Assembly: GCF_009870125.1 (NCBI RefSeq)
Contig: NC_046681.1
Coordinates: 13,901,001-13,965,000 of the forward strand
Length of the DNA stretch: 64,000 nucleotides
Origin: Drosophila pseudoobscura
Taxonomy: Eukaryota > Arthropoda > Insecta > Diptera > Drosophilidae
Direction of reading: 5' to 3'
The notes under the pieces were generated by a model. The model was not told the origin of the DNA, made no database searches, and saw only the letters and a program-made list of their open reading frames with translations. A program made the position numbers and the translations under genes. Position 1 is the stretch's first letter. Each line of letters opens with the position of its first letter. Positions 37,491-51,300 of this stretch are shown piece by piece.

Positions 37491-38744
37491 GTGATTTTGC
37501 ACGTTTAATCTGCTTAGAAAAGAGAGTGTTTAAGTGTGTCTTATTTGCTCTTTCGCTCTGTCTCTCGTCCCCCACCCCCCACACTCTTTGGGACATCTGT
37601 GCCGTGCCTGTCTCGTGGTGTCTTGTTTGTCTGTCCTTTTTTGCCCCCCTGCCGTAGCCGCAGCGGCAGACTCGTTTTGCTCTACACATCTACTTTTGTA
37701 GGTGGGCTAGGTGTGTGCGTGTGAGTGTGCTTACAGGGTTCCTGTTTGGTTTCTCGAAAAAATCTCAAGCAACAGTTACACCAGCCTAGAGCTGAAGAGC
37801 CCCCTGTATTTCCAGGCCTGAGGTGGGTGCCTGGAGGTAAAGGAAGGCACTTGTTACAGATTCCTTCCCCTCTCGCTCTTCCTCTTTCCCTGTCGCTCTA
37901 TGTCTCTCTTTCTCTCTCTCTCTCTTTGTCCCCCCAACAGGGGTTTTCTTTGTGGGGTTTTCCCGAGGCGTTCTTGTTGTTTTTCAATTGATTTATTTTT
38001 GCATAATCGTTTAGTGCCAGACCCATCGAATCGACCGAGAGACCAAATTCATAAGCAAAACACACGCCAAGTACTACAATTGACATAAGTACATATAGTA
38101 CCTACAATACATTCATATTCTTGTATATCTGTAGTCCATGTGCGATTTTTGACAGCGAGGGGAGAATATCCAAAGAAGTGCTAATGGCAAATGCATATTT
38201 CCAATGATTCCAATCTCAAGCCATAATTCTTCTGGACTTCTACATATCCGCTGCCTCCAATGACTCACAGAAACTGTCAAACTAACTGTTTTCCAGTCGT
38301 GCTTTTTGATAAACTGCAAAGGCAAACCGTTCCAGATTAGCCAGCTCTAAACTGGTTTCTCCACCTCATCTTTTCTGGATAGTCTACGATAAAGTGAACT
38401 TTCTAGTATTATAAATTTAAAAGCATTGCTGATCAGGGAATATGTGTAGCTTTTGATTTGATTACACCTCGATGTGTAATTCCCAAACGAGTGTTCGTAT
38501 TGCTTGTTCCATTTCTTGCGCTTGGCTGGCGCTCTCCCCCGCCTCTCTCTCCGGTACCTTTACCTTTGTGTCTGTGTGTGCAGCCCCAATTAGCTGCTGG
38601 GGGGCCACTGCTTGCCAAATCTTCGCACGTAACCCAATGCAAAGGAAAAAGACAGCAATAACTATAACAAAGCATCAACATAATCAAGCAGCCGCGTCTC
38701 GCTCTCCCTAACGGTGTCTGCCAGCATTAAGAAAACGTAAACCT

Positions 38745-38850
38745 GTTCTCTCTCTCTCTCTCTGCCTCTCTCTCTCCTGCTCGACTTACTCATTCAAGCA
38801 AGTCTTTCGCGCAAAGCAAAGCTCTCGCAGGTAGAGAGAGAGAGGAAGGT
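38745..38850. promoter_or_regulatory. CT/GA-rich cluster (possible GAGA-factor sites)
   Basis: CT runs near 38745-38775 and a GA run near 38833-38846 bracket a short unique segment. Such clusters mark GAGA-factor-dependent promoters and Polycomb response elements in flies. Here it is only a composition-based suggestion, placed about 0.4 kb before the alternative leader exon. Confidence 0.25.
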
Positions 38851-41147
38851 GAATGAGAGGTAAGGCAGTCCCGCTCTTAAGGTAACCGCATATGGGTATG
38901 CCTTACCTTCTCTTGAACATACTCTGAGAAAGAGAGCCTGTGATCTGGTGGAATTACTCGCAAGGTGTTTGGACGAAAGAAAGAAAATGCAATAAATAAA
39001 TTAAATCGTTCATTTCTTTGCAGCAGCAAAAGAAAATCGCATCAAAAAATGTTTCAGCTTAATGCCAAAATAATGAAATAGCGGAATCTCGACGAAATTT
39101 TGTGTTTACAAATATCTACATTTTGCGAAAGAATCTCAATGAACAATTCGATCGAATGAAAACTTGAGAACAAAATTTGAAAAGTGTGCAGCAGCTGCCT
39201 CAACGAAAGAGCAGAGAAGAAAGGACGGACGGAAGGAAGGAAGGAAGGACGGAAGGCAAGTTGAAGGTGAGTACTCAAATTGTGCGTGTTGCTTCATTCA
39301 TTGGGCAGTGGAGCTCTGTCAACAGATCTTTAACTGAAAACTTCCCACACACATGCCCCCAGAAACCATGTCGCGAGCATTTCAATGGCCCACAGATTGA
39401 ATATTACGTGACAGCTCTGCTCTCCTCGAAAAACGTACATATGTACATAGCTGTAACTATGACGAAAATTAAAATTGAATCCGAGAGTGTGTCACACAAT
39501 ATCAATCAAACCCACAAACCTGACACTGCAACCCAATTTCGAACCTAGCAAAGATTGGTCAGGAAGGTGGCCGCCGGGAGGAGATGGAGGGGCGAAAAAT
39601 GTGTGGAAAATCGATTAAAACGACAGCAATTGGATCGATTTAAGGACTTCCTGGCCAAAAGTTGCCCGTGTCGAGGGCATTCAACCTCTCAGACTTCAGC
39701 CAGAGGCAAAAAGTTCGATTCGATTTGATTTGATTTGTGTGTTAGATGCCCTGTGCTTGGAGATGCCCTTTCCAAAGCGGGTATACTGGGATGTTGGTGG
39801 TAGAGAGAGGAAGGAAGTGCCTTAGCATGGCCAAAGGGGGATGGGATCTAAATGAGTTTCCTGGCTTGAAGAGTAAGCGGGGGAATTCAAGGCTTTGTCC
39901 TAGAAACGATTCAACAAAGGGCATTCCTAGCTTCGGCTTTGTGGAACCCTCTTCCTTTTTTTTTTTTTTTTTTCGTTGCAATCAACTTCCATCCAAAGTT
40001 CTCGCTTTTTGCTGCTGTCTTTTGCCCGTCAATTGTTTTCCCGATGGCACAGTGTGGCAGCGGTAGTCACAGTCATTAAAACTTTTCAGTTTGTTTCCCA
40101 ATCTCTCCATCTAACGCGGCGCTGCCTTCATTTATAACCTTTGTTCGTTGTTCGATTCGTTGGATCGCCGAAGTGGAGTGTTTTTCGGTTTTTCTGCTTT
40201 TGTGTGTAATCATCGAATGAGTTTTCATCTATTGTCCAATTACGGCCTTTGAGCGAGCTTTGCTTTGAGTTTCGTTAATTCATTAAAAACCCATAGGCGG
40301 AAATGTTTCCATAAACGGACGGAGCACCAGCAGTTATATAAGTTACATAATTATGCCACTTGCAAATCGGTTAAAGCACACATTCCCCAACCTTTCCACG
40401 TCTCCATATTAATCGGAACATTAAAATTTCAATTAAGTTTGCCCTGCCAGTCAGCAGAAAACGTGCGGAACTTATGGTTTTCCAAGTTTTCCCAGAACTA
40501 AATGTTTGCTTAGGCTGTAGAGGAGAGTAGTGCCCGCCGTACCCCTCAAAGTACAACCCCACTTACTGTGGAAGCACTTAAAAATCAGCCCCCCCCCCAC
40601 CCTCGAAAACTTGCAATTAAAAACACATAAAAAATGTGAAGAAAAACGAGCACAAAGAAGAACTCTAAACAACAAATAAGTTGGCAAAATGTTTACACTT
40701 GGGTCTGGAGCAAATGGGTTCCGATGTGCTATGTGCTAGGAATCGCTAGAAATCGGTGATTGGGGGGGATTGGGGGGAGGCAGGGCCAGACGGGGAGAGG
40801 AGGAGTCACGCCAACTGATTCCAGTTTTTTTTTGGGGAGGTTGGGGGGGTTTTCGACTTGGTGGTTAGACAAAAACACACCCGAAATTTCTCATATTCGT
40901 CATTCGGCGACTTTTGTTTTCGTTTCTCATTCTCAAGCGGGAGAAAGCGCGACACAAGTCTCTCACCAGCAACAATGAGAAATTATACAAATTTCAACCT
41001 CAACAACAATGATAGACCTTTTCGTGAATTTAGAAAAAGAAATAAAAACCAACAACAAAGCACGACAAATGTTGACATTTTCAAATTGCGATGAACACAG
41101 AGCTTTTTAGGGCCAACCATTCATACACTCGTACACTGATGCACTCT

Positions 41148-41178
41148 GATTCATTCATTCATTCATTCATTCATTCAC
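41148..41178. repeat. (ATTC)n microsatellite
   Basis: About seven tandem ATTC units in the Oatp30B 5' region. Confidence 0.9.
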
Positions 41179-44100
41179 TCATTTACCTATTTATTTAATT
41201 TTTTTCTGTGTGCTTTTTCATCTTTTCCTGTTGTATGAATATTTTGGATTTGGTATGGGTTTGCCGTTGCTTTTGCCTTTTTCCCGATTTTTGTCGCATG
41301 TTGGCGTTTTTGGGTCACATTAATGGGTGCTTTTTGTGTTTGTGCCCCGAATGCACACGCAAATTAAACTTTAGCCCCCCCTCCCACTCTCCACCTCTCC
41401 CTAAATGCAATTTGGGGATACCTCTCTCCCTTCTGCGAGTGGAATATTAAATAATTTATGTGTTAATTTTGGGCCACACTTAATTTACTTTCTTTTTCAC
41501 CAAAAACAGAAAATATATATAGAGAAAACGGACTAGAGTCGAAAATTAACTTCTTATCGGGGGGGAACTTGATTCGTTTCGCCTGAATAATTTATACAGA
41601 TTTTACATATTAAAAGATTACCATTTCTTTGTGTTCTTTTGGAGTTCTGTCTGGCTCTCCGTTCCCCCCTTTCCTTGTGGCTCTTTGGCCTCTGTTCTGG
41701 TTAATCCCAAACCAAAGTCTCTTCCTATATTAAGTCCCTCCCTAAACAAACAAAGAGGCAAACAAACAAACCAAATCCAGCTCCGATCTATCCAACTACT
41801 AGTTTGGGGATCTGTGGCCCTGTGGGGGGAGTCTGTGGATCTCTGTTGATCTCTGTGGTGTGTGCTCTGTTGATTTGTCTTCATTATCAGCTCGTTGACT
41901 CGTTTCTTGAGTAAACATTCATTTCGTTTTGGGGGAGCAGCACAGCATCTAATAGATGTGGCCATGATTGTTTGTTGGTAAAACACTATTTTTAATCGCC
42001 GAGCAGAAGCGCGTTGCCAAGTCGCTCCACCCACGACATAGTCAGCCGATCACTGCCTCCTCCTCCGCCTCCTCCTCTCTGCACGAGCTATTTTCATCCG
42101 ATCGAACGATTTCTGTCATTCCCCCAGAGATGAATACCCCTCCTATATATCATATTTTGACAGTACTGTGGAGCTTTGAGCTTTACTCCTCCTCTTTTAT
42201 CGTAATTTACCTGCCAACTAAATCGAATCATATGTTTTATTCATGTCAAAGCATCTCTGGTTTATCTTTAGCTTTATCTTTATCTGAGATATATTTATTG
42301 ACGTTTGGCTTCTGTTTTTGTTTTCTTTGTAAGCTATGCCCCGGGCCGAGTCTTTATTGTACAATTACCAAACGTGCGTCAAATGCAGGCCTCTCTGGAC
42401 GCAAAGATACTCTTGAGGGGGGAATAGAGGAATATGGGGGGGAGGAATATGGCCAAGCTTTAGATTATTTCCGACTGCTACGTAAAATCATTTCAGCCTA
42501 GTGCTGCCGTAATAATATCTGTTATTGTTTGCTTCTGGCTTCCCCCTTCTGCTGGCCATATATTCATTTCTCCCTCCCTTCCTCCCTCTCCCCCTCTCAC
42601 CCTCTGTGGCAGTGGCAAGTGTGTCTCTTGTTTTATCAGCTGCTGAAAGTTTTAGTCGTGCAAACACAAGTCGAGAAGGAGGTTTTTCTTGTCTCGAATT
42701 TTGTTTTCGTTGTGCATACGGCGAGTGCGTCTTTGAATTATTATCCAAGAGCCAGCAGTGACGTCAAAGTGCAGTCCAAGGGGAAAAGAGTCTGTATCTG
42801 CATGCATTTTCCATCAAGTCTCATCATTCATTCACAGCTAGAAAGAAACCCTCCTGCCAGACCAGTTCCAGCCATGAAGTACCCCCAAAGATCTATGACT
42901 ATATCTGAATCTATAACCAGTGCAAGGCTAAGACTTGACTGGAGTGCTGTAATCCGAATCATTGCTTGCATAACATTCCGATTCTGATTCTGATTTGTGT
43001 TTAATCATGTTTATGCCTTCGACGGGAATTAATTGTGTCAATTTGAGCTGTGGAGCTGCGGCCTGGCCTTCACGAGCCGGTCCGACGAGTACCAATGAAT
43101 GAGTGAATAGATGGAGATATGTATTTGCAGGAGGTCTATGTTGAGATACCGGTTTGCAGAGTGAGCCAGAAACACACCCACTTGAAATGCTGTCATCCAT
43201 TCCGTCCATTCCATCCATCGGAGTCGTGCACTGACCAGCGAGCAAGCAGCGGAACCGTAATTATCAAGAATCGGTCTTTGTCTTTGTCTCTGACTCTGAC
43301 TCTGCCTCTCGCTGGGACCGCGGGGAGGGCTCTTGACTCGTGATCATGAATCGATCAATTGCTGCCCCTGCTATCGGTTGCAGTTGCATGACTGTGCGAG
43401 AGGTTAAACTGTACTCTGGCCAATAATCGAGGTCATCATTCTTGGAGGAGGAGCAAACACAAAGCGGGAAGATCAGCGAACTCTTCATCTGCGAACGATG
43501 CAGATGATTCAGGCCCAGGGGCTGATGAGATCTTGAGCAATTCTCGGGGTCTCTCTCGTTCGGTGACATGTGACTTTTGTGGACTTTCGTGTTGCAATTA
43601 AAAGCACCAGCCAACAATGGCAAATGTGTCGCTTTCGCAGTCGTAGTTCCAGTTTCAGTTTCAGTTTCAGTCCCAGGTTCCATTCAAAACCCGCTCTGCT
43701 CTGGCCCCAACTGCAGTGACTACTAAGAGGATTATTTGCCACTCCGTTGCACCGTTGCTGAATCTCTGACAAGACTCTAGGGAGTAGCACTCTGCGAGTA
43801 GTAATCCGATCCACTCCATCTAACTCACACTCGCGCCACTTTTCGGTGTTTTGTTGTGCTTGGGGAGGCATCTGGGTGGGTGGAGTAGATGGCTAGCCCG
43901 TCACGGAAGCCCCTTTCATTCAGGCCAAAAACCCAGCCCCAGCTCCAGCGCCAGCTCCAGCCCCAGCGCCAGCTCCAGTGCAAAGTAATTTAAAACAAAA
44001 AGCTTAAAACGAGTTTGTCGAATTCCAAAAGCCAAATAATTACACGAAACGCATTCGAGTTGCAGCAACGAGAGTCATGAGGGGTAAGCCGCTGGGGGCT

Positions 44101-47100
44101 TAGGCAACTTGAGAGTTTCAGTTGAGTGGCCCCAAAGAACCCCCAACGAAGAGAACCGAACCCCTTTGTACCCGAGGGAAAGGGGAAAAGCAGCAGTGGT
44201 TTTATTTCAAAGAATAGACGAAAGTAGAAGACAAGCGAGAGGGTACTAGCAATAACGAGATACATACAAGACAACGAATGCCAACCAACGAGTAAACGAA
44301 TAACGAGACAAAAGGATAGACTGTTGTGGATCCTTTTACGCATTACGTTTCCCTCTCCTGCCGCATGGAATTATTTCGCCTGCGATCCCCAAAAGACGTC
44401 AAACAAGGGGCTGTTTATCTATTTACTCGCAGGGGAACGGAACGAGACGGGAGAGTACTCCGTAGTAAACAATAATATATTACGTAAAGTGTACATTCGT
44501 ATGAATGTGGGTCAGAGGGTCAAGCGGCAGGCAGCATCTGAATAATCTCGTTTCCACAATTTCTGAATTATTTAATGTAAATGGAAGAAGAAGGGAGGCA
44601 CTGAATGCCTTATCTCTCGCCGTCACTCCATGTCATTCGCTCTGTCCCGTCCCGAGTACAGATCACAGCTCAGATCGGACCTACGATCAGACCTCAGTTG
44701 TCTGACTATTCAGAATTTTGTTGTTATCTGCATTCCCCATGCATTTTGAGATCTTAATACTTAGTTTTGAAACCTGAAAACGTTCGACAAATGGAAACCA
44801 GATGAGAATTCGGGAGTAATTAATCTGTATATTTCTTTATTCTTGATGTCCCCTATTAAAGTTTATGGGCTTTCCGGTTGCGGTCTCAATTTGACGATGG
44901 CTGTGCCTGTCCTTGGGAGATTATCAGAATCCAATGCCACAGCAAAAGCAAACATTAAACAGCTGGGCACACAAGATGGAGCGCCCCCTTTGGAGGGCAT
45001 GGGAAATCAAGTTGTTTGTTCACGGGAGAGATACCCGTAGATCCGTAGATGTCCGCAGTGCTATCAGCCTGTTGCCAAGGCCCATGTGTGTTGCCTCCCA
45101 TCCGTGGCACGGGGAAAACCTCGAGGAAAGACTTCAAAGTAGACAGACAGAATGTATCTCTATTCTTGACTATCTTTCAGTCGCGATGCCCGCTCTCTTA
45201 TCGCTATCAGTGGGAAATTTCAAAAACATCTCATTCTTATCAGCAGAAGAAGAGGAAGAAAGAAGAACAAGAAGAAACATTCTCGGAAAGTAATGTTTCG
45301 GCGTAAATTAATTATTATTGATTCTAGTTTTCGCCATGGCTTGGAAAGTATCTGCGTATCTGTGTATCTGTGCCTTTTATCTACTACTAACACACAGAAA
45401 AAGGCCCAGAAAAAGGCGGAGAAAAACAAAACAAACAGCAGGCAGGCGAAAGAAACTCGTTTCGAAAACTTAACTTCCTGTATGCGGCATTTCATACGTA
45501 TATCTGTATCGATATATGTATATATGTATCTGCATCTGTGTATCTGTGGAGATTCGTAAATGGCAGTGCAATTTTATTCACTTTCCATTTACTCGTACTT
45601 TTGATTGTTTTCCTCGCCCAAGATCCATTAAGATTCTAAAAATGAACGAATGAACAATAAAAACCCAAGAAGGAACGAGAACGAAACACTCTGTGAGACA
45701 GAGACAGCGACAGCGACAGGCGGGGTGACGGTGACACATGCGAAAAGCCAAAATATCTCCTCGACTCTTGACTCGAAACGAGTTTCTTTATTTGGCTTAG
45801 ACAACAGCAGGCTGCTGCTGCTCGTCAGTTGGCGACTGGACTGACCTTTACCATTTTTTGTTGTTGCTGTTTTGGCCAAGAATCAGCCAGAAATAAATCT
45901 TGTTTGTGGCTTTGCACTTGTGATTCTGTCATTGGCCTGGCTCCAGGCTACTTCGCTCCGGCACTTGTTGACTTTCGTCTCATTGTCTCGTTTAATTACA
46001 TCAGCCATTGCTCACAGTCGTGTCCCTCCCCCTCTCGCACTTCTCGGGGGTTCAATGTTCTCTCCACCCCGCGAAGAGATAGAGACAAAAGACGACGGAG
46101 ACCGAGAGACGTGATCGTCATACGTGGACGAGTGGAATAACCCACCAAAGGGCGTGAGCCAGGAACTAACTTCAAACGAATCGAAACGAAACGATCAAGA
46201 TCAAAACAGGTGCACTATTAAACCAGCCACGCAGTCGGAATTCTAATTCACTTATTTGGAAGTGAGAGAGTAGAAATATATAGGGGATTATAGAGAGAGT
46301 TGGCCAAAATATCCTGCAATCCCTTGCCACATCTGCAAGCTTATACAAGATGCACCTGTCAAGTGCCGCCTGTCGCCTGCCACCTGCCACTGGAATCCAT
46401 TCAATCCATATGCAAAAAAAAAATGATTAATTTTAAAAAATTGCCGCCGTGTGGCATTCCTCGTGGCTGCGTCTGCTTTCACAATGCCCCATCCAGTACC
46501 ATCCCATCGATTCGTATCCTGTTGCCACAGATGGAAAGACATTTCATAAATGATGTCCAATTATGTAATATTTCTGTGTTGTTGTTTTCTCTGCCCCCCC
46601 CTCCCCCTCTCTGAAGGGGAAGGGTACCCAAGGGTACGGTAAAAAATGTTGTGCCGCTTCCATGTCGCCCTTTAATTAACTCTCATTCGCGCAATTCATG
46701 CGAGAGAGTCACTCGAGAGTCGAGAAATGGATTCGATTTGTGTTTTTATTTATGATAAATTACGAAACAGTCGATGAAATATATATGTATCTGATGGATC
46801 GGATAATCAGCGAACATTTCCTGGCTGTGTTTTTGTTTTGAAAGTTCTCTAATTACGAATCACGGCGCCCCGATCGGATCGGATCGGAGCAGATCCATTT
46901 CCTGCATCATCTATCTGGCGACTGCCGCAACTGGAACACTGGAACACAGGGGCAACATTGTGTTTTTGGCAATTGGCCAAAGAAATGGCCATAAAATAAG
47001 GCCACAAAAGTTGGCTATTTCATCATCCATCTATCCAGCCTCTTTCATCCATGGAACAGAACAGAACAGGCGCAGTGGCAGTGGCAGTGGCAGTGGCAGC

Positions 47101-47560
47101 ATCTGTGTGACACCAAAAACTGAATAAAAGGCACACAAAATGTTCAAAATGTTCAAAATGTGGAGCATGAAAGCAATAAGCTGCAACATTTGTGGGTCAT
47201 CCATTCAATGGCTAACAAAAGTAGGAGCGGGGGGGGCTTGGTAGAAGCAGTAATTGATTAACTGTGGGGTCAGTCGGTGGGTGGCATCAGCGGAGCCAGA
47301 AGTGCAACCGCGACTAATGGGTAGAGCCCCGATGGCAGCACCTAAATCACACTTAAGCGGTCAGCCACCAAGTGAATTCTCTTGCTGGGGCTCCCAGAGG
47401 AACAGGGGAGGAAGGGAGCCCGAGGAGGAGCAGAAAATAAGCACAATGACGAGCATTAGCCTTTTTCTTTCTGATGATTTTCATAAATTTCCATTGAGCC
47501 GCAGAGGCAATCGATATATTACCGCCTCCTTTCCCTCTTTCCTCCTTTATGGGTGCGTGT

Positions 47561-47576
47561 GGGGGGGGGGGGGGGG
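47561..47576. repeat. G16 homopolymer
   Basis: Sixteen consecutive G within a G-rich stretch. It is G-quadruplex prone, and its length is uncertain because homopolymers are often miscalled. Confidence 0.85.
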
Positions 47577-48307
47577 TGGAGGGGCGTGTTCAAGTGTTGT
47601 TGTAGTTCCTTTTGTTGTTGCATATAATGTGTACTCGTTTATACATTAATGATGGGAAAACAAAGGGAAGACTGGTTAAGTGAGCACACAGAGAGGGAGG
47701 GGGGTTCGTGTGGCGTGTGGTCGTGTCACGCGTGCATCTCTATTTCCAACAGAAAGATGGCACCACCATCACCGATGCATCTCTCTTCGAAGGCCTACCC
47801 ACATGTCTTCCATCGGTTGCATGGTGTCTGTGCCTCAGTGTGTGTGGCAAGCTTTTTAATAGAAGACGGCGGCGGTGGCGGCGGCAAGCATCCTTATTAT
47901 CCTTCAGCGGAAGTCTGCACAAGCAAAAAGGGGGCAGATGTCGAGGGGCATTCCGTAATTATCTTTCTTTTTCCCTCAGTTAGTCCCAGTGACTTTGTGT
48001 GGGGCTTTGGGAGCAATTAGTGGGCGATGGAGCTTCATTCAGGAAGTAATCGGCGGCGTCATCAACTCGGGAGGGTGTGTGTGTGTGTGCATGTGTGTGT
48101 GAGAGTCGAAAGTCCCTAATGACAAGTGCCCCACCCCAAAGAGGGGAGGGGGGGGGACAGAAGTTGGAGATTCTATTGCTAAAGAAAAGCTGTGTTTCCT
48201 TGTTCCTTCTTTTTTGCAGGCTATGCCTCAGGGTCGAGCGATTGTTTGATTGATTGAACGAATGAATGATTGTGACGACCTGAGCGCTGGATAAATGCTA
48301 CAGCAGA

Positions 48308-51300
48308 ATGTCGGCGAAACGCTCATCCGGAACCGGTGCCCAGCATATCGAACAGTACACGAATCCCTCCTTCGAGCAGGAGTCCTCCGACCCCCCACAG
48401 GCCACAGGAGCCGTTGTCGCCGCCGCCGCGACTGTCACGGGAACAGGCACCGGCACCGGCACCGGCAACGCGACTGCCACAGCCACTGCCACTGCCGGTG
48501 GCAGCCACATCCACATTCAGAGCTCCAACAGCAATGCCAGCGATGCCAGCACGACACATCGTAAAGGTCACAGGTGAGGAAACGAAACGGTTACAATTGC
48601 CAGAGCCAAAGACATTAGCCACGTAATTTGGAGCCCTCCTGCTCCCGCTCCCTCCGGGGGGAAGGGGGGGAAAAACAATTTACATAAATTGACACTTTCC
48701 CTGCGGAGGGGGAGATTGAGACAACAAACAAAAGCGAAGAACGAAACGAAGCATTATAGCCGATACTCCATATCGATAATTAGCTTGGGGGCGGCACGTA
48801 ACAAGGGGCTCGTGGCAGGAGGAGGGCCTGGGACTGGGACTGGCGCTGGCGCTGGTTTAGGACTTAATAATTCATAAGACTGCAGCGCCTTCCGCTTCGA
48901 AATTCAATCGATAAGAGGCGATTGCGATGAGTAGTTGTCGGTCAAGTTTGAAATATTCAAAGGCACCACCCACTCCACGGCACGCCCCCCTGTCAGAGCC
49001 CCCGCACAGCCCAGCGGGGAAAGCGTGACAAACAAGTCCAGGGTGAGAGCAGCACGTGAGCTTCGACTTCGATTCACTCGATGGCGCCGCAGTCATCCGC
49101 GTGCACTGCCAGACGAAGGAACTCCGAACATAACCGGAAGGAGAACGGGAATAGAGCGAGACCCAGAGACCCAGGGACCCACAGACCAGACTCAGTGGCA
49201 CAGCCAACGAGAGGCAGAGTAAGAGACGAGCAGGGCAGAGGGCATTTTGTGGTTACAGCAGCTGCCGCCAAGCCAAACGGCAAACAGAAAACAGCCAACA
49301 GCAGAGGAGGCAGTGGAGAGTGTGGTGTGTGTCTTGGCCAAAAGCCCAAAGTGCTTGACATTGAACGGGGGGCAAGCCGGGTTGTCCTCGCCCTCCGACG
49401 GCCTTGGACCGTCCGCGCTCGCGTCCGTGGCCGTCGCCAAGTTCTAGGCCGGCTTATAGACAGCCGAATGGCGAATGCCGTAGGCCTTAGGCCTCAAAAA
49501 ACAGAGCAGCGAAAGGATGGAGGGAACGCAGAAAGGAAGGTCGAGGCTTTCAATACCCTAAGGATAGGCTCTTGGAGTTTGGAAATCAATCGATTTGCCA
49601 GTATACTCTACCCTGTACTCAAGGCAGCCTTGCGGGAGGGGCGAAAGGGCGGGAGAGGGCGGGAACTTGGGAACTGCTTGTGGCAGCATAGCCAATGTGG
49701 TATCTGGTATTCTTGGGAATCGTAATCACATCAGTTACACTTTTGTCAGGGCATACAAATTTCCAGTTTGCGATTCCAGTTTAAAAAACACACACAGCTG
49801 TTTTAGATTTCGTTCGTTTTGGCCAAAAGCTTAGCATCAAAAACCCAGTGAAAGAAACATGCAAGAAAATCAAAGAAGATTCAAAGTCTAGGGATCTGAC
49901 AAGAGACACAATTTGCCATTTCAGGCGGCAGGAATCGATGTACCAGATGACTGGACTCTACTCCGAGACGAACAGCGGCGACGACAGCAGCATAGATGCC
50001 GCTCTGGGGGATCCCCAGGATCCCCAGTCCCGATCGTCGTTGCCCCCCACAAGTGCACCGGCTGCTGCTGCTGCTGCATCGGTGGACAGCGTGATGGTCA
50101 AGTGCCACAGTCGGCAGGCGTCGGCGGGCAAGTGTCCGCCCGATGAGGAGGAGGACTACGACGAGGAGCAGTTCCGGTCGGGAGACTGCGGGATCCTCAA
50201 CTGCCGGCCGAATGGCATCCAGAGGTTCGCCCGCATCAAGATCTTCGTGCTGCTGCTCTCGCTCCTGGTGATGATGCAGCAGGCGCTGAGCTCCGGGTAC
50301 ATCAACTCTGTGATCACCACCATCGAGAAGCGCTTCGAGATCCCCTCCAGCTACTCGGGCCTGATCGCCTCCAGCTACGAGATCGGCAACGTGATAACCG
50401 TGATCTTCGTCAGCTACCTGGGCAGCAGGCGGCACATCCCCGTGTGGATCGGCATCGGGGCCGTCATCATGGGCATCGGTTCGCTGGTGTTCATGGTGCC
50501 GCACTTCACCGGAGAGCCCAATCCGGGCATTGCCATCCTGAACAAGACCAGCGACAACATCTGCCGCAGTGCCTTGGTGCGGGACCAGGACATGGATCTG
50601 GGGCGCCTCTCCAGCGGCCTGTCCAACCAACCGCTCGCCCCCCACACGCTGCGCGAGGACAACTGCCTGGAGGGCAAGGCCTCCACCACCGGACCCGTGC
50701 TGCTCTTCGTCCTGGCCCAACTGCTGCTCGGCTGCGGCGGGAGTCCGCTCTTCACCCTGGGCACCACCTACGTGGACGACCACGTGCGCACCGAGAGCTC
50801 CTCGATGTACATCGGTTGCATGTACAGCATGGGCGCCTTCGGGCCCGTGGTGGGCTTCCTCCTGGGCGCCTATCTGCTCTCCTTCCACATGGACTCGCTC
50901 TCCTCCGCCACAATATCGATCAGTGAGTGCCCGGTCCTCCCCAGAAACGGTCGGATTTTGTAACTTTTTCATTCCCTTGCAGCTCCTGGCGACCGACGAT
51001 GGGTGGGTCTCTGGTGGGGTGGCTTTCTGCTTTGTGGCGTCATCCTGCTGGTGGTGGCCGTGCCGTTCTTCTCCTTCCCCAAGGTGCTCGCTCGCGAAAA
51101 GAAGAAGATCCGCAAGAGCAGCGTCGTCCAGCCCGTGCTGCCCAACAACTCCGTGGTGGCCGGTGGCGGTGGCAGTGTCGGTGGCGTTGGCGGCGCGGTG
51201 GTGGCCACCGACGAGCTCGGCAAGGTGGTGAAGAAGGTGGAGATCGTGGCGGTGACCAGCAAGGAGGAGCAGCAGCAGCTGCCTCCCAAGGTGGACACTG

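Larger units (their letters stand above)
37491..48219 (+). other. Oatp30B 5' intronic region
   Basis: No coding gene is supported. A possible alternative leader exon ends at 39266 with a good donor (AAG then GTGAGT). CT/GA-rich DNA at 38745-38850 could bind GAGA factor. Simple repeats include a T run at 39956-39974, ATTC repeats at 41148-41178, CCAGCT/CCAGCG repeats at 43932-43979, CAGTGG repeats at 47073-47100 and a G16 run at 47561-47576. Most open frames here are low-complexity shadows. Confidence 0.45.

Noticed and set aside
48295-48564. Alternative start at 48295 for Oatp30B
   Set aside because: Out of frame with exon 2, Arg/His-rich shadow, weaker start context than 48308.
49081-49725. 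214-codon plus-strand open frame in Oatp30B intron 1
   Set aside because: Arg/Gly-rich with no domain; the exon 1 to exon 2 join already gives continuous protein with correct phase.
49848-49924. Extension of Oatp30B exon 2 upstream to 49848 as an alternative N-terminus
   Set aside because: The codon there is GTG, not ATG, and the acceptor at 49923-49924 gives a clean join from exon 1.
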